From VFZN01 sp963709325 (GTDB lineage: Bacteria > Acidobacteriota > Vicinamibacteria > Vicinamibacterales > UBA2999), in contig CAVPVV010000003.1 of NCBI GenBank assembly GCA_963709325.1, positions 930,001 to 994,000 of the forward strand: a stretch of 64,000 bases of DNA, written 5' to 3'. Below, piece after piece: positions 9,714 to 17,871 of the stretch. Every line of letters starts with the position of its first letter. Position 1 is the first letter of the stretch. The notes beneath the pieces are model-generated. The model did no database searches and was not told the origin of the DNA. It saw nothing but the letters and a program-made list of their open reading frames with translations. Made by a program: the position numbers and the translations under genes.

Positions 9714-10309
9714 GGCCAGGCGACCTCGATTTCCTGTCCCGCCGACACGGTCAACGAACCTGAGATGATCTCCGAGCCGGGCCGCCACGCGTGGTACTCG
9801 TAATGGCCTGGCCTCGCGCCCGCGATCTCGAACTTCCCCTCGGTGTCACTCACGCCCACCAGCGACGAATCCACCGCCATCACGTACGCCGCCATCGTCG
9901 GGTGGATGTTGCAGAAGATTCGGCTCAGGCCCGGCTGGTCGAAGGTGACGAACTTGCTGGTCCCGACGGGGTAGAGCCCGAGGTCGAACCGCTTTCCATC
10001 CTTGAACGAGAACACGTTGTGGAAGACGCGATCGCTGTTCGGCATCTCCACTCGGGTACCGACGGGGACGCCGAGCACGTGCGGCAGGAACGCCATGTTC
10101 CGCTGATCGAGGACGATCCGCCTCGGCACAACCGGTCCGGAGGGCGTGCCGGACAACCAGACGACGGCATCTTTCTGCGGTGCACCGGCGAGCCGGACGC
10201 GGCCGTTTACTGCGTCGGCGCCCGCGGCCTTGCCAGCATGCGCAGTTCCGAGCAGCGCGGCGGCAACAACGGCGGCGGCCTGGGCACGGACGACGAGTGG
10301 GAATGACAC
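9710..10309 (-). CDS. secreted cupredoxin-like protein (plastocyanin/methylamine-utilisation type)
   Basis: A 199-residue protein with signal peptide. The middle has the cupredoxin signature: EMPNSDRVFHNVFSF supplies one His, and SRIFCNIHPTMAAYVM supplies Cys, His and Met in the C-x2-H-x2-M order of a type 1 copper site. The last part (GVSDTEGKFEIAGARPGHYEYHAW) is a carboxypeptidase-regulatory-like beta domain. It probably binds copper in the periplasm. Start is GTG at 10309. It is the first gene of the three-gene operon with the porin-like and c-di-GMP genes, suggesting envelope redox sensing tied to a c-di-GMP output; this is inference from order only. Confidence 0.8.
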   Translation of the reverse strand: MSFPLVVRAQAAAVVAAALLGTAHAGKAAGADAVNGRVRLAGAPQKDAVVWLSGTPSGPVVPRRIVLDQRNMAFLPHVLGVPVGTRVEMPNSDRVFHNVFSFKDGKRFDLGLYPVGTSKFVTFDQPGLSRIFCNIHPTMAAYVMAVDSSLVGVSDTEGKFEIAGARPGHYEYHAWRPGSEIISGSLTVSAGQEIEVAWP

Positions 10310-10657
10310 CAGCGGTTTACCCCACCAGCGTATCGGCCAAGGAAACCGCCAGGATTACTAATGGGCTGGATCCTTAGCCCTTCTCACCTGTGCGTGCAGC
10401 CGCTCCATATCCGTTACGATGAACCCGTGGCTCCGACCGAACGCTCCCGTGCCGGCGCGACATGGTCCGCCGTGACCGCCGGTTTGCGGCAGTTCTGGCA
10501 GGGCTATTGGCGATCGCCGCGCGGATGTTGAGGGATGGACCCAGTGGCCTGGGAGCAGGACACACGACTTCGTGACCGCCAGAGCGGAAAGCCTGCACGA
10601 GCGGGACTCCTGCCCGTGTGGTCGCGCCGCTACCCGGGCGACTGTGGCGAAGAGTAA
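10310..10657. other. stretch without recognisable gene
   Basis: About 350 bp lie between the cupredoxin operon and the array behind the OYE-type reductase gene. No frame codes for a recognisable protein. A short frame at 10427-10531 (34 codons) and a minus-strand frame ending at 10372 look accidental. A promoter for the cupredoxin operon should lie here, but I cannot place it. Confidence 0.6.
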
Positions 10658-10703
10658 GCACAAGGCACAAGGCAGAAGGCACAAGGCAGAAGGCAGAAGG
10701 CAA
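10658..10703. repeat. heptamer repeat array, CACAAGG/CAGAAGG family
   Basis: About six tandem 7-bp units, CACAAGG or CAGAAGG, end six bases before the stop codon of the minus-strand OYE-type gene (TAG at 10709-10711). They therefore lie immediately 3' of that gene. The same family forms the hairpin at 24.13-24.23 kb and is read as protein at 22.97 kb. Confidence 0.85.
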
Positions 10704-10708
10704 ACCGG

Positions 10709-11779
10709 CTACTTCTGCGGAGCTGCCCTCAGGTACTGGGATGGCCATGGGACGCTGACGCCCAGTTCGTGAGCGGCGTGGAGCGGCCAGTACGGATCGC
10801 GAAGCAACGCCCGGGCCAGGAACACCGCGTCGGCCCGTTCCTCGCGCACGATCGCGTCGGCTTGAGCAGGGGCCGTGATCAACCCGACGGCGCCGGTTGG
10901 AATGCCCACCTCGCGTCGGATCCGTTCCGCAAAGCGGACTTGATAATTCGGACCGATCGGAATCTGCTGGTGGGCCACGTTGCCTCCTGACGAGCAGTCG
11001 ATCAGATCCACGCCGTGCTCCCGCAATCGCCGCGCGAGCTCCACCGCTTCGTCGACATCCCATCCGCCCGGCGCCCAATCGGTCGCTGAGATCCGCACGA
11101 ACAGCGGCAGGCGATCGGGCCACTCGCTACGGACCGCGTTCACTACCTCCAGGCACAGGCGGATCCGGTTCTCGAAGCTGCCTCCGTACGCGTCGGTCCG
11201 GGTGTTGCTCAGCGGCGACATGAACTCGTGCAGCAGATACCCGTGCGCGGCATGAATTTCGATGATCTCGAGCCCGAGCTCGCGCGCTCGAATGGCGGCG
11301 GCACGGAACGCATCCACGACTCCATGCACTTCTTCGATCGAGAGCGCATGCGGCGTTGGGTAGTTCGGCGCGAACGCGTGGCGGTCGGGCCCGACTGGCG
11401 TCCACCCGCCGTCCTCCGGTGCAATCGCACCGTGCCCTTCCCAGGGCCGCTTCGTGCTCCCCTTGCGGCCAGCGTGCGCGATCTGCATGCCGGCGGCCGT
11501 TCCCTGCTGGCGAATGAAGCGAACGACGGGCTGGAGCGCCTCGGCGTGGGCATCACTCCAGATTCCGAGGTCCTGCGGGCTGATGCGTCCTTCGGAGGTG
11601 ACCGCGGTCGCTTCGAGCATCACCAGCGCCGCCCCGCCGACCGCGCGCGAGCCGAGGTGTACCAAGTGCCAGTCGTTGGCGAGCCCGTCGATCGACGAGT
11701 ACTGGCACATCGGGGAAACGAAGATCCGGTTGCGAAAGGCCTGGCCGCGCAATGAGAAGGCGTCGAAGAGCCCGGGCAT
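10709..11779 (-). CDS. namA: NADH:flavin oxidoreductase, old yellow enzyme family (YqjM/NamA class)
   Basis: A 356-residue protein of normal length for the YqjM class. SPMCQYSSIDG near the N-terminus holds the regulatory Cys typical of this class. IAHAGRKGST, the catalytic pair in IHAAHGYLLHEFMSPLSNTR (H-x2-H), YGGSFENRIRL and the C-terminal VFLARALLRDPYWP are all present. It reduces activated C=C bonds with FMN and NAD(P)H in the cytoplasm; the natural substrate is unknown. It is a single gene with a heptamer array directly behind its stop codon. Confidence 0.93.
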   Translation of the reverse strand: MPGLFDAFSLRGQAFRNRIFVSPMCQYSSIDGLANDWHLVHLGSRAVGGAALVMLEATAVTSEGRISPQDLGIWSDAHAEALQPVVRFIRQQGTAAGMQIAHAGRKGSTKRPWEGHGAIAPEDGGWTPVGPDRHAFAPNYPTPHALSIEEVHGVVDAFRAAAIRARELGLEIIEIHAAHGYLLHEFMSPLSNTRTDAYGGSFENRIRLCLEVVNAVRSEWPDRLPLFVRISATDWAPGGWDVDEAVELARRLREHGVDLIDCSSGGNVAHQQIPIGPNYQVRFAERIRREVGIPTGAVGLITAPAQADAIVREERADAVFLARALLRDPYWPLHAAHELGVSVPWPSQYLRAAPQK

Positions 11780-11873
11780 CCCGATATTGTGTGCCAGCTC
11801 GTCGATTTGCGGCGCTTATCGCACGCATGCGCGGCGCGCCTTCGACGAGGTCGGCCGTTTCCGCCTGCCACCC

Positions 11874-12040
11874 GTGACGAAGAGACCTTCAGCAGCAACG
11901 TCCGGTTCCGCTGGAATACCAGCCGGGCAGTGAGCTCTTTGTCGTCTACACGGACGGGCGCGACACGACAGTCGTGGGCTATCCACGGATGCGGAACAGG
12001 GCTTTCGTCGTGAAGTGAACCGATTGTTCCGTTTCTGGCG
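11874..12040 (+). pseudogene. C-terminal remnant of a DUF5916-type protein
   Basis: Reading across two single-base deletions gives ETFSSNVRFRW, EYQPGSELFVVYTDGRDT, NRAFVVK and finally VNRLFRF. This is how the C-terminal strand of DUF5916 carbohydrate-binding/outer-membrane proteins ends in related bacteria, from memory of the family. Upstream sequence does not continue the domain, so only about 55 codons remain. It stands between the namA start and the promoter of the GTP cyclohydrolase gene. Family assignment rests on this short match. Confidence 0.5.
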
Positions 12041-12056
12041 TCAAATGTATGTGTCA

Positions 12057-12086
12057 TTGACACCTTCGCTTGTCCACCCCTACGAT
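12057..12086 (+). promoter_or_regulatory. sigma70-like promoter of the pterin-like cluster
   Basis: TTGACA at 12057-12062 is followed by 18 bases and TACGAT at 12081-12086. This gives a transcription start near 12093, about 24 nt before the chosen ATG of the GTP cyclohydrolase gene. A short inverted repeat, TGTCATTGACA, overlaps the -35 and could bind a regulator. Confidence 0.55.
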
Positions 12087-12116
12087 GCGCTCGAGGGCCG
12101 CGCCGCTAGCCGATTG

Positions 12117-12766
12117 ATGCCATCGCTATTCCAACGAGTTCGTGAGCGCCTTCGGGCGTTCGTGAACCGCGACGCGCGCCAGCCCGTCAGCCGGGCCGCT
12201 TCCGCGCGGCTTCCTACCGAGTTCGGCGAATTCGACATCCACGTCTACGAGAGCCCGCGAGAGACGCACGTGGCACTCGTGCGCGGCGACCTCGGCGACG
12301 GGCACGACGTGCTGTGCCGGGTCCACTCGTCGTGCGTCACCGGCGATATCTTCCATTCGGAGCGCTGCGATTGCGGGCCGCAGCTCCAGGCGGCGCTGGA
12401 GCGGATCGCCAGCGAGGGCCGGGGCGTGCTCATCTACCTCAATCAGGAAGGCCGGGGTATCGGGCTGGCCAACAAGATCCGGGCCTACAAGCTGCAGGAG
12501 CAGGGCGCGGACACGGTCGAGGCGAACGAGCGCCTTGGCTTCCCCGCCGATCTTCGGGACTACCGGGCCGCGCTGGAGATGCTCCGAGATCTCGGCGTGA
12601 GCTCGGTGCGGCTGATGAGCAACAACCCGAAGAAGCTCGAGGGTCTGGCCGGCGACGGTCTGGCCGTCAACGAGCGCCTGCCGATCGAGATTGCCGCTAC
12701 CGCCGCCAGCCAGCACTATCTCCGTACAAGAAGGACAAGCTCGGACATATGCTGTCATCCGTCTAA
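12117..12766 (+). CDS. GTP cyclohydrolase II-type protein, one frameshift near the end
   Basis: The enzyme opens GTP to give the riboflavin precursor 2,5-diamino-6-ribosylamino-pyrimidinone phosphate. VHSSCVTGDIFHSERCDCGPQ holds the three zinc Cys, and GVLIYLNQEGRGIGLANKIRAY plus RLMSNNPKKLEGLAGDG are the nucleotide-binding blocks. The segment after DLRDY reads RAALEML instead of the usual G-x-GAQIL, so this may be a paralogue for a special pathway rather than the housekeeping RibA. At about 12727 one base is missing; the other frame then gives KKDKLGHMLSSV and stop, the normal GCHII ending. No ribB domain is fused. First gene of the pterin-like cluster. Confidence 0.87.
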
Positions 12767-12882
12767 CCCCACAGTTCACTTAAGGGGTCACTCCATGTGC
12801 GCGCTGATCCGAAGGACACGGGCACGGAGAGGGGGCCATTCGAGCGGATGGCAGGCTCCCCTGACGTGAATTGAGGGGTTAG
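12763..12882. repeat. 25-bp imperfect inverted repeat between the cyclohydrolase and dehydrogenase genes
   Basis: The arm at 12763-12787 and the arm at 12858-12882 are reverse complements with about five mismatches, both carrying CTAACCCC and TTCAC. About 70 bp lie between them. The left arm starts at the stop codon of the cyclohydrolase gene and the right arm ends one base before the next ATG. It could be an attenuator hairpin or the remains of a small mobile repeat. Confidence 0.6.
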
Positions 12883-13863
12883 ATGGGTGACAGCGCGCGC
12901 GCGTTCTGGGTAACCGGACCCAGCCAGGGCGAGATTCGGCACGTGACGCTGCCGTCACACGGCCCCGACGATGTGCTGGTCCGGACCTGCTTCACCGGCA
13001 TCAGCCGCGGCACCGAGTCGCTGGTCTTCGCCGGCCGGGTCCCGCCGAGCGAGTGGACGCGGATGCGCGCGCCGTTCCAGGATGGCGATTTCCCTGCCCC
13101 GGTCAAGTACGGCTACATGAACGTCGGCGTCGTTGAGGAGGGACCGGCCGAGCTCCGCAACCGCCACGTGTTTGCGTTGTATCCGCACCAGACCCGCTAC
13201 GTCGTCCCTGCGAGCTGGGCCCACCCGTTGCCGGACGGACTGCCGCCTCGGCGTGCCGTGCTCGCCGCGAACCTCGAGACCGCCGTCAACGGACTGTGGG
13301 ACGCGCGTCCTCACGTGGGCGATCGGATTACCGTCATCGGCGCCGGCACCGTCGGCTGCCTGGTGGCGTGGCTGGCCGCACGGGTTGTGGCCTGCCGCGT
13401 TCAGCTCGTCGACGTCAACCCGCGCCGCGCCGACGTCGCGCGCCTCCTGGGTGTGCCCTTCGCCTCGCCGGAAACCGCCGAAGCCGGAGCCGACGTCGTA
13501 ATTCACGCGAGCGGCGCGCCCGACGGGCTCGAGCGTGCCCTTCGCCTCGCCGGCGTCGAAGCAACCATCGTCGAACTGAGCTGGTACGGCGATCGGCCGG
13601 TGAGCCTGCCGCTCGGCGGCGGGTTCCATGCCAACCGGCTGACGATCGCCGCGTCTCAGGTCGGCCGGATCGCGCCGTCGCAGCGAGCGCGATGGGATAC
13701 GCGTCGCAGGATGCGACTCGTGCTCGATCTGCTTGGCGATCCGGCGCTCGACGCGCTGCTGACCGGCGAGAGTCGCTTCGATGCACTCCCGGAGACGATG
13801 AGCGCGCTGGCCCGGTCGGCAGGCGATACACTCTGCCATGTCGTGAGGTACGACGATGTATAG
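12883..13863 (+). CDS. zinc-less medium-chain dehydrogenase of the pterin-like cluster
   Basis: A 326-residue member of the zinc-type alcohol dehydrogenase superfamily. The GroES-like part includes DDVLVRTCFTGISRGTESLVF, and the Rossmann motif is VIGAGTVGCLVAWLA around residue 145. The cysteine-rich structural zinc loop is absent, and the usual catalytic Cys/His set is not obvious. Its last bases overlap the start of the PTPS-like gene by 8 bp, so the two are translationally coupled. By position it may oxidise or reduce a side chain made by the cyclohydrolase/PTPS steps; this is inference. Confidence 0.8.
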   Translation: MGDSARAFWVTGPSQGEIRHVTLPSHGPDDVLVRTCFTGISRGTESLVFAGRVPPSEWTRMRAPFQDGDFPAPVKYGYMNVGVVEEGPAELRNRHVFALYPHQTRYVVPASWAHPLPDGLPPRRAVLAANLETAVNGLWDARPHVGDRITVIGAGTVGCLVAWLAARVVACRVQLVDVNPRRADVARLLGVPFASPETAEAGADVVIHASGAPDGLERALRLAGVEATIVELSWYGDRPVSLPLGGGFHANRLTIAASQVGRIAPSQRARWDTRRRMRLVLDLLGDPALDALLTGESRFDALPETMSALARSAGDTLCHVVRYDDV

Positions 13864-14266
13864 CGTGAGGGTCCGCGACCATTTCATGATCGCGCACAGC
13901 TTCAGAGGAGAAGTTTTCGGGCCGGCGCGGCGGCTGCACGGCGCAACGTATGTCGTCGATGTGGAGCTTTTTCGGATCGAGCTGGATCGCGACGGAATCG
14001 TCGTCGACATCGGGCGGGCGACCGACGCCCTGAAGCGTGTCCTGGCCGACCTGAACTTCCGGAATCTCGACGAGGTCCCGGCCTTCGCCGGCCAGAACAC
14101 GACGACCGAGTTCCTCGCGAAGATCGTCTTCGATGGCATCGTTCACGCGATCGGACACGGCGATCTCGGACCGGGCACTTCGGGCCTCGAGCGCATGCGG
14201 GTCACTCTGCACGAGTCCCACATAGCTGCCGCCTCGTACGAAGCCCCGCTTCCACCGCATTCCTGA
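13856..14266 (+). CDS. 6-pyruvoyl-tetrahydropterin synthase/QueD-like protein with altered active site
   Basis: A 136-residue T-fold protein. FMIAHSFRG gives the first zinc His (H14) and RRLHGATYVVDVEL aligns with the family block R-R-L-H-G-H-S/N-Y. H28 is kept, but the third ligand of the usual H-G-H is Ala30. The catalytic Cys four residues before the H-G is Ala24. The C-terminal Glu block is kept as RVTLHESH. The reaction of true PTPS or QueD needs the zinc and Cys, so this protein either does another reaction or binds the product. It overlaps the dehydrogenase gene and is followed three bases later by the methyltransferase. Confidence 0.85.
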   Translation: MYSVRVRDHFMIAHSFRGEVFGPARRLHGATYVVDVELFRIELDRDGIVVDIGRATDALKRVLADLNFRNLDEVPAFAGQNTTTEFLAKIVFDGIVHAIGHGDLGPGTSGLERMRVTLHESHIAAASYEAPLPPHS

Positions 14267-14269
14267 TCC

Positions 14270-15139
14270 ATGGCCGCGGCTGCCTTCGGCGCCTCGCAGA
14301 TCCGCCGCTACTACGATCGGCAGACTGCCGGCTTCCTCGCCCTGGGACAGGGCGGCGGTGAAGCCGCCATCCACCGCGCCGTGTGGGGACCCGGCGTAAC
14401 GACACGGAGCGCCGCGTTTCACTTCGTCGAGGATCAGATCGCCGATGCGCTCCCGCGTGTGACGCCAGCGGGCAGCCAGACCACGCCGCACGTCGTGGAC
14501 CTGGGCTGCGGCGTTGGCGGCAGCCTCACCTACCTGGCTTCGCGGTCGCCGATTCGCGCCACCGGCATCACGTTGAGCGCGGTGCAGGCGGAGATCGCAG
14601 CCGACCGGATCGAAAGCTTGAAACTCGCGGACCGCGTCACCTGCATCGAAGGCGACTACACCTCCGTTCCCGCGTCGGTGGCACCCGCGGATCTCGCGTT
14701 TGCGATCGAATCGTTCGTCCACGGGCCGTCGCCAGAAGCGTTCTTCGCCGAGTGCGCGCGGCTGGTCCGGCCAGGCGGCATCCTCGTGATCTGCGATGAC
14801 ATGAGACGGCCGACGTCGGACCCCGCGGCCGCGCGTGCGCTCGAGAGCTATCAGCGCGGCTGGCACGTGAACACGCTGCTCAGGCGGGAGGAGCTGATCG
14901 CCCGCGCCGAGGCCGCCGGTTTCACGCACGACCACACCACGAACCTCACGCCGTGGCTGGAACTCGGCCGCCCGCGCGACATCGCCATCGAGCTGTTCGC
15001 CGCGCTGTTCAGATGGCTGCCGCTGCACCGGACGCCGCTGGGTCACCTAATCGGTGCCAGCGCCTTGCACCGATGCCTGACTCGCGGCTGGATCGGCTAC
15101 GACATCGTCTGGCTCCGGCGTGGCCGCAGTGAGAAGTGA
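14270..15139 (+). CDS. class I SAM-dependent methyltransferase
   Basis: A 289-residue protein. Motif I is HVVDLGCGVGGSLTYLA, followed by ATGITLSAVQAEIAADR and CIEGDYTSVPASV. Then come FAIESFVHGPSPEAFFAECARLVRPGGILVICDD and a small-molecule-type C-terminal part. The pattern resembles C- or O-methyltransferases of natural-product pathways such as ubiquinone/tocopherol or mycolic acid types. It sits inside the pterin-like cluster, three bases after the PTPS-like gene, and its stop overlaps the GTG of the M20 gene (GTGA), so it likely methylates the cluster's product. Confidence 0.85.
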   Translation: MAAAAFGASQIRRYYDRQTAGFLALGQGGGEAAIHRAVWGPGVTTRSAAFHFVEDQIADALPRVTPAGSQTTPHVVDLGCGVGGSLTYLASRSPIRATGITLSAVQAEIAADRIESLKLADRVTCIEGDYTSVPASVAPADLAFAIESFVHGPSPEAFFAECARLVRPGGILVICDDMRRPTSDPAAARALESYQRGWHVNTLLRREELIARAEAAGFTHDHTTNLTPWLELGRPRDIAIELFAALFRWLPLHRTPLGHLIGASALHRCLTRGWIGYDIVWLRRGRSEK

Positions 15140-16362
15140 GAGGCGAGCTGGTGGGACGCTCCATGATCGACCGATTGCGCGCGGCCGTTCACGCACGGCG
15201 AGACGAGATGGCGGAGCTCGTCGCCGACCTCGCCGCGATTCCGACCCAGAACCCGCCGGGGGTCGAATACGAACGCGCGCTGCGTGTCTTTGGAGAAGCC
15301 TGCGGCCGGCTTGGGTTCGACGCGAGGATTGAGCCCGTACCCGGCGGCCAGCGTCCAGGTCACGAACCGCGCTGGTGGTTGCGCGCCCTGCTGGGCGAAG
15401 GCCAACGCGTCGCCCATTTCCACGGCCACGTCGACGTCGTGCCGGCCAACGCTCCCGACCTGTTCACGCCGCGCATCACCGAGGACACCATCTTCGGCCG
15501 CGGATCGTCGGACATGAAGGGCGGGCTGGTCTCGATGCTCTACGCGATGCACGGACTGGTAACCGCGGAGGTCAATCTGGGCGGCCAAATCGCGCTCACC
15601 GTCGTGCCCGACGAGGAAACGGGCGGCGCGCTCGGGTCGCGGGCATTGCTCGATGCTGGACTCCTCGTGGACCAGCGCGCGGTGGCGATGCTGACCGCCG
15701 AACCGACGTCCGGCGTGGTCTGGAATGCGTGCCGCGGCGCGATCACCTGCCGGGTGCGGGTGCCGGGGCGCCCTTCACACGTCGGCCTGCAGTACCTCGG
15801 CGTCAACGCGTTCGAGCGGTCCTGGCGCGTGCTCAATTCGCTGCACGCGCTCAAGCAGGAGGTCGAGAGCCGGCACACCGCCTTTCCGATTGAACCGGAG
15901 GCGGCGCGGGCCTCGATCCTGATGATGGGCGGCGAAGTCAGCGGCGGGGCCAACTTCAACGTCGTGCCCGACACCTTCGCGTTCAGCGTCGATCGCCGGC
16001 TCAATCCCGAAGAGGACTTCGAGACCGAGAAGGCTCGGCTATTCGACGCGATCCATAGCACCGGCGTCGGAGCCGAAATCGAGATCGTCCAGCAAGCCCG
16101 GCCTGCCGGCGTGCCCGATTCGGCGCCGGCCGCACGCGCGCTGGCCGCGGCAATCGAGGATGTGCGCGGCGAACCGGCTCGCTTCGAGCTCTGCCCGGGA
16201 ATGCTGGAGATCCGCTTCCACGCGGAGAAGGGCGTGCCGGCCTTTGCCTACGGCCCGGGCCTGCTCTCCGTTTCGCACGGGCCCAAGGAATTCGTGAAAC
16301 GCCGCGATCTCGAGGAGTGCGCGGTCGTCTACGCCCAGGCCGCGATCAATCTGCTGCCCTGA
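15136..16362 (+). CDS. M20 family metallohydrolase (ArgE/DapE-like)
   Basis: A 408-residue protein. Metal-binding residues are visible in VAHFHGHVDVVP (His and Asp), GRGSSDMKGGLVSML (bridging Asp), VVPDEETGGALGSRALL (catalytic Glu pair) and LSVSHGPKEFV (last His). The dimerisation domain sits between about residues 200 and 310. The family removes acyl or amino-acid groups in the cytoplasm. Start GTG 15136 overlaps the methyltransferase stop; ATG 15163 (MIDRLRAAVHARR) is an alternative. As last gene of the cluster it could release or trim the product, which is only inference. Confidence 0.87.
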   Translation: MRGELVGRSMIDRLRAAVHARRDEMAELVADLAAIPTQNPPGVEYERALRVFGEACGRLGFDARIEPVPGGQRPGHEPRWWLRALLGEGQRVAHFHGHVDVVPANAPDLFTPRITEDTIFGRGSSDMKGGLVSMLYAMHGLVTAEVNLGGQIALTVVPDEETGGALGSRALLDAGLLVDQRAVAMLTAEPTSGVVWNACRGAITCRVRVPGRPSHVGLQYLGVNAFERSWRVLNSLHALKQEVESRHTAFPIEPEAARASILMMGGEVSGGANFNVVPDTFAFSVDRRLNPEEDFETEKARLFDAIHSTGVGAEIEIVQQARPAGVPDSAPAARALAAAIEDVRGEPARFELCPGMLEIRFHAEKGVPAFAYGPGLLSVSHGPKEFVKRRDLEECAVVYAQAAINLLP

Positions 16363-16431
16363 TCAACCCGACAGAGCGGTTGACGGATCGACGCGGGTAC
16401 GATCGCGACGCGCCCGCGCCGGATCCGGAAC

Positions 16432-17871
16432 CTACTTCGGCTCCGGAATCGACTTACCCGTGAGGTCGAGGAAGGTGATGTTACTGAAGCCGCTCAGCTG
16501 ATCCTTCACCTTTGTATAGTCCCCGACCACCACGACGACCGAGTCCTGCGAGCCGAGCAGCATCTCCGCGCCGGTCTTGACGGCTTCGGCTGAGGGCTGC
16601 GAGATCTGCCGCTGGAACGTCTCCGGGTAATCGCGGGGCAGGCCGAATGTATTCACGGTGTTGATCGTTCCCGCAAACCCGGCTTGCGACGCGTTCTGCA
16701 GCAGGAACACGCCGCGCGAGTACTGCTTGGCGTCGGCAAGCTCCTCGGCCTCCGGTCCGCCGGCGCGCAACTTGTCGATCTCGCTATAGATCTCCTTGAT
16801 GGTGGCGCCGGTCACGTCGTTGCGAACGTCGGCGACGGCGCGATAGAGCCCGCCCTCGGCCATCGCCTGGAACACCGAGCCCGGCGAGTAGGTGTAGCCC
16901 TTCTCTTCGCGGATGTTGCGGACCAGGCGCGAGTCGAACGCGGCGCCGTAGATCTGGTTCGCCAGCTGCAGCGTGTACCACCGCTCATCGTCACGCTTGA
17001 TCGTGAAGTTGCCGACCGAGATCGACGACTGCACGCTGTTTGGACGCTGGACGAACACGAGCCGGCGTCCCTTCAGCTCCGGCAGGACAGCTGCTTTGGG
17101 CGAGGGCGCCGCACCCCGGGCCCAGCTGCCGAACGCCTTCTCGACCGCCGCAAACACCGCGTCTGGCGCCGCGTCACCGACGATGACCAGAAACGCGTTG
17201 TTCGGATGGTAGTAGGTCTTGTGGTACTCGACGAGCGAGGCGCGGTCGATCGCCGGAAGCGTCTCGGGTGTCACGCCGGTTCGCGCGTACGGGTGTTCTC
17301 CGAACAGGGACAAGCGGAATACCTTGTTGGCGACGAATTGCGGCGAGGCGAGCTGTGCTTGGAGCTGCTGTTCGGTGTTGGCCTTGATCAGGTCGAGCTC
17401 GTCCTGCGGGAACGTGGGATTACGGACGACGTCGGCGACGAGCGTCACCATCTGCGGGAGGGTTTCCGCCAGACCGCGCATCTGGAACGAGGTGGAATCC
17501 TGGCCGGCCGCGCCCGAGAGCGTGGCGCCCAACCCGAACACCTCGCGCTTGAGCTGCTCGCTCGATCGTGTGGTCGTGCCTTCCTGCGCCGCCTCGGCGA
17601 CGATCTGCGCGAGACCCGCCTTGGCCGGCGGATCGACGGCAAGACCGGCCTTGACGGTCAGGATTGCCGAGAGCTTCGGGACGCTGCCGTAGCGGACGGC
17701 AATCACCCGCAACCCGTTCGACAGCGTCCGCTCGACGCGTCCCGGTGGTGCAAACGGCTTCTCGGGTCCGACCTCGGGCTTCGGGAGCGCCTGCGCACCG
17801 GCTCGTGGACCGGCCAGGAGCGCGACCGCGGTGACGGCGACGAGCATCTGGCTACGATGGCGGACGATCAT
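16432..17871 (-). CDS. M16 peptidase, non-catalytic partner subunit
   Basis: A 479-residue secreted protein with signal peptide (MLVAVTAVALLAGPRAGAQA). It has two M16 domains: RTLSNGLRVIAVRYGSVPKL at the start, YYHPNNAFLVIVGD in the middle and REEKGYTYSPGSVF in the second half. The zinc motif H-x-x-E-H is replaced by QIVAEAAQEGTT, so it cannot cleave by itself. It overlaps the catalytic M16 gene by 4 bp, the usual alpha/beta pair of periplasmic pitrilysin-like proteases, which together form a clam-shell peptide-degrading enzyme. Confidence 0.9.
   Translation of the reverse strand: MIVRHRSQMLVAVTAVALLAGPRAGAQALPKPEVGPEKPFAPPGRVERTLSNGLRVIAVRYGSVPKLSAILTVKAGLAVDPPAKAGLAQIVAEAAQEGTTTRSSEQLKREVFGLGATLSGAAGQDSTSFQMRGLAETLPQMVTLVADVVRNPTFPQDELDLIKANTEQQLQAQLASPQFVANKVFRLSLFGEHPYARTGVTPETLPAIDRASLVEYHKTYYHPNNAFLVIVGDAAPDAVFAAVEKAFGSWARGAAPSPKAAVLPELKGRRLVFVQRPNSVQSSISVGNFTIKRDDERWYTLQLANQIYGAAFDSRLVRNIREEKGYTYSPGSVFQAMAEGGLYRAVADVRNDVTGATIKEIYSEIDKLRAGGPEAEELADAKQYSRGVFLLQNASQAGFAGTINTVNTFGLPRDYPETFQRQISQPSAEAVKTGAEMLLGSQDSVVVVVGDYTKVKDQLSGFSNITFLDLTGKSIPEPK

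Noticed and set aside
10370..10400. Possible cyclic-di-GMP (GEMM) riboswitch before the c-di-GMP operon, because GCACGCACAGG occurs
   Set aside because: The following conserved GGCAAACC core and the two-helix layout are absent.
10427..10531. 34-codon plus-strand frame in the gap
   Set aside because: No ribosome binding site, no similarity; likely chance.
13415..15046. Minus-strand frame of 543 codons over the pterin-like cluster
   Set aside because: Shadow of three recognisable plus-strand genes.
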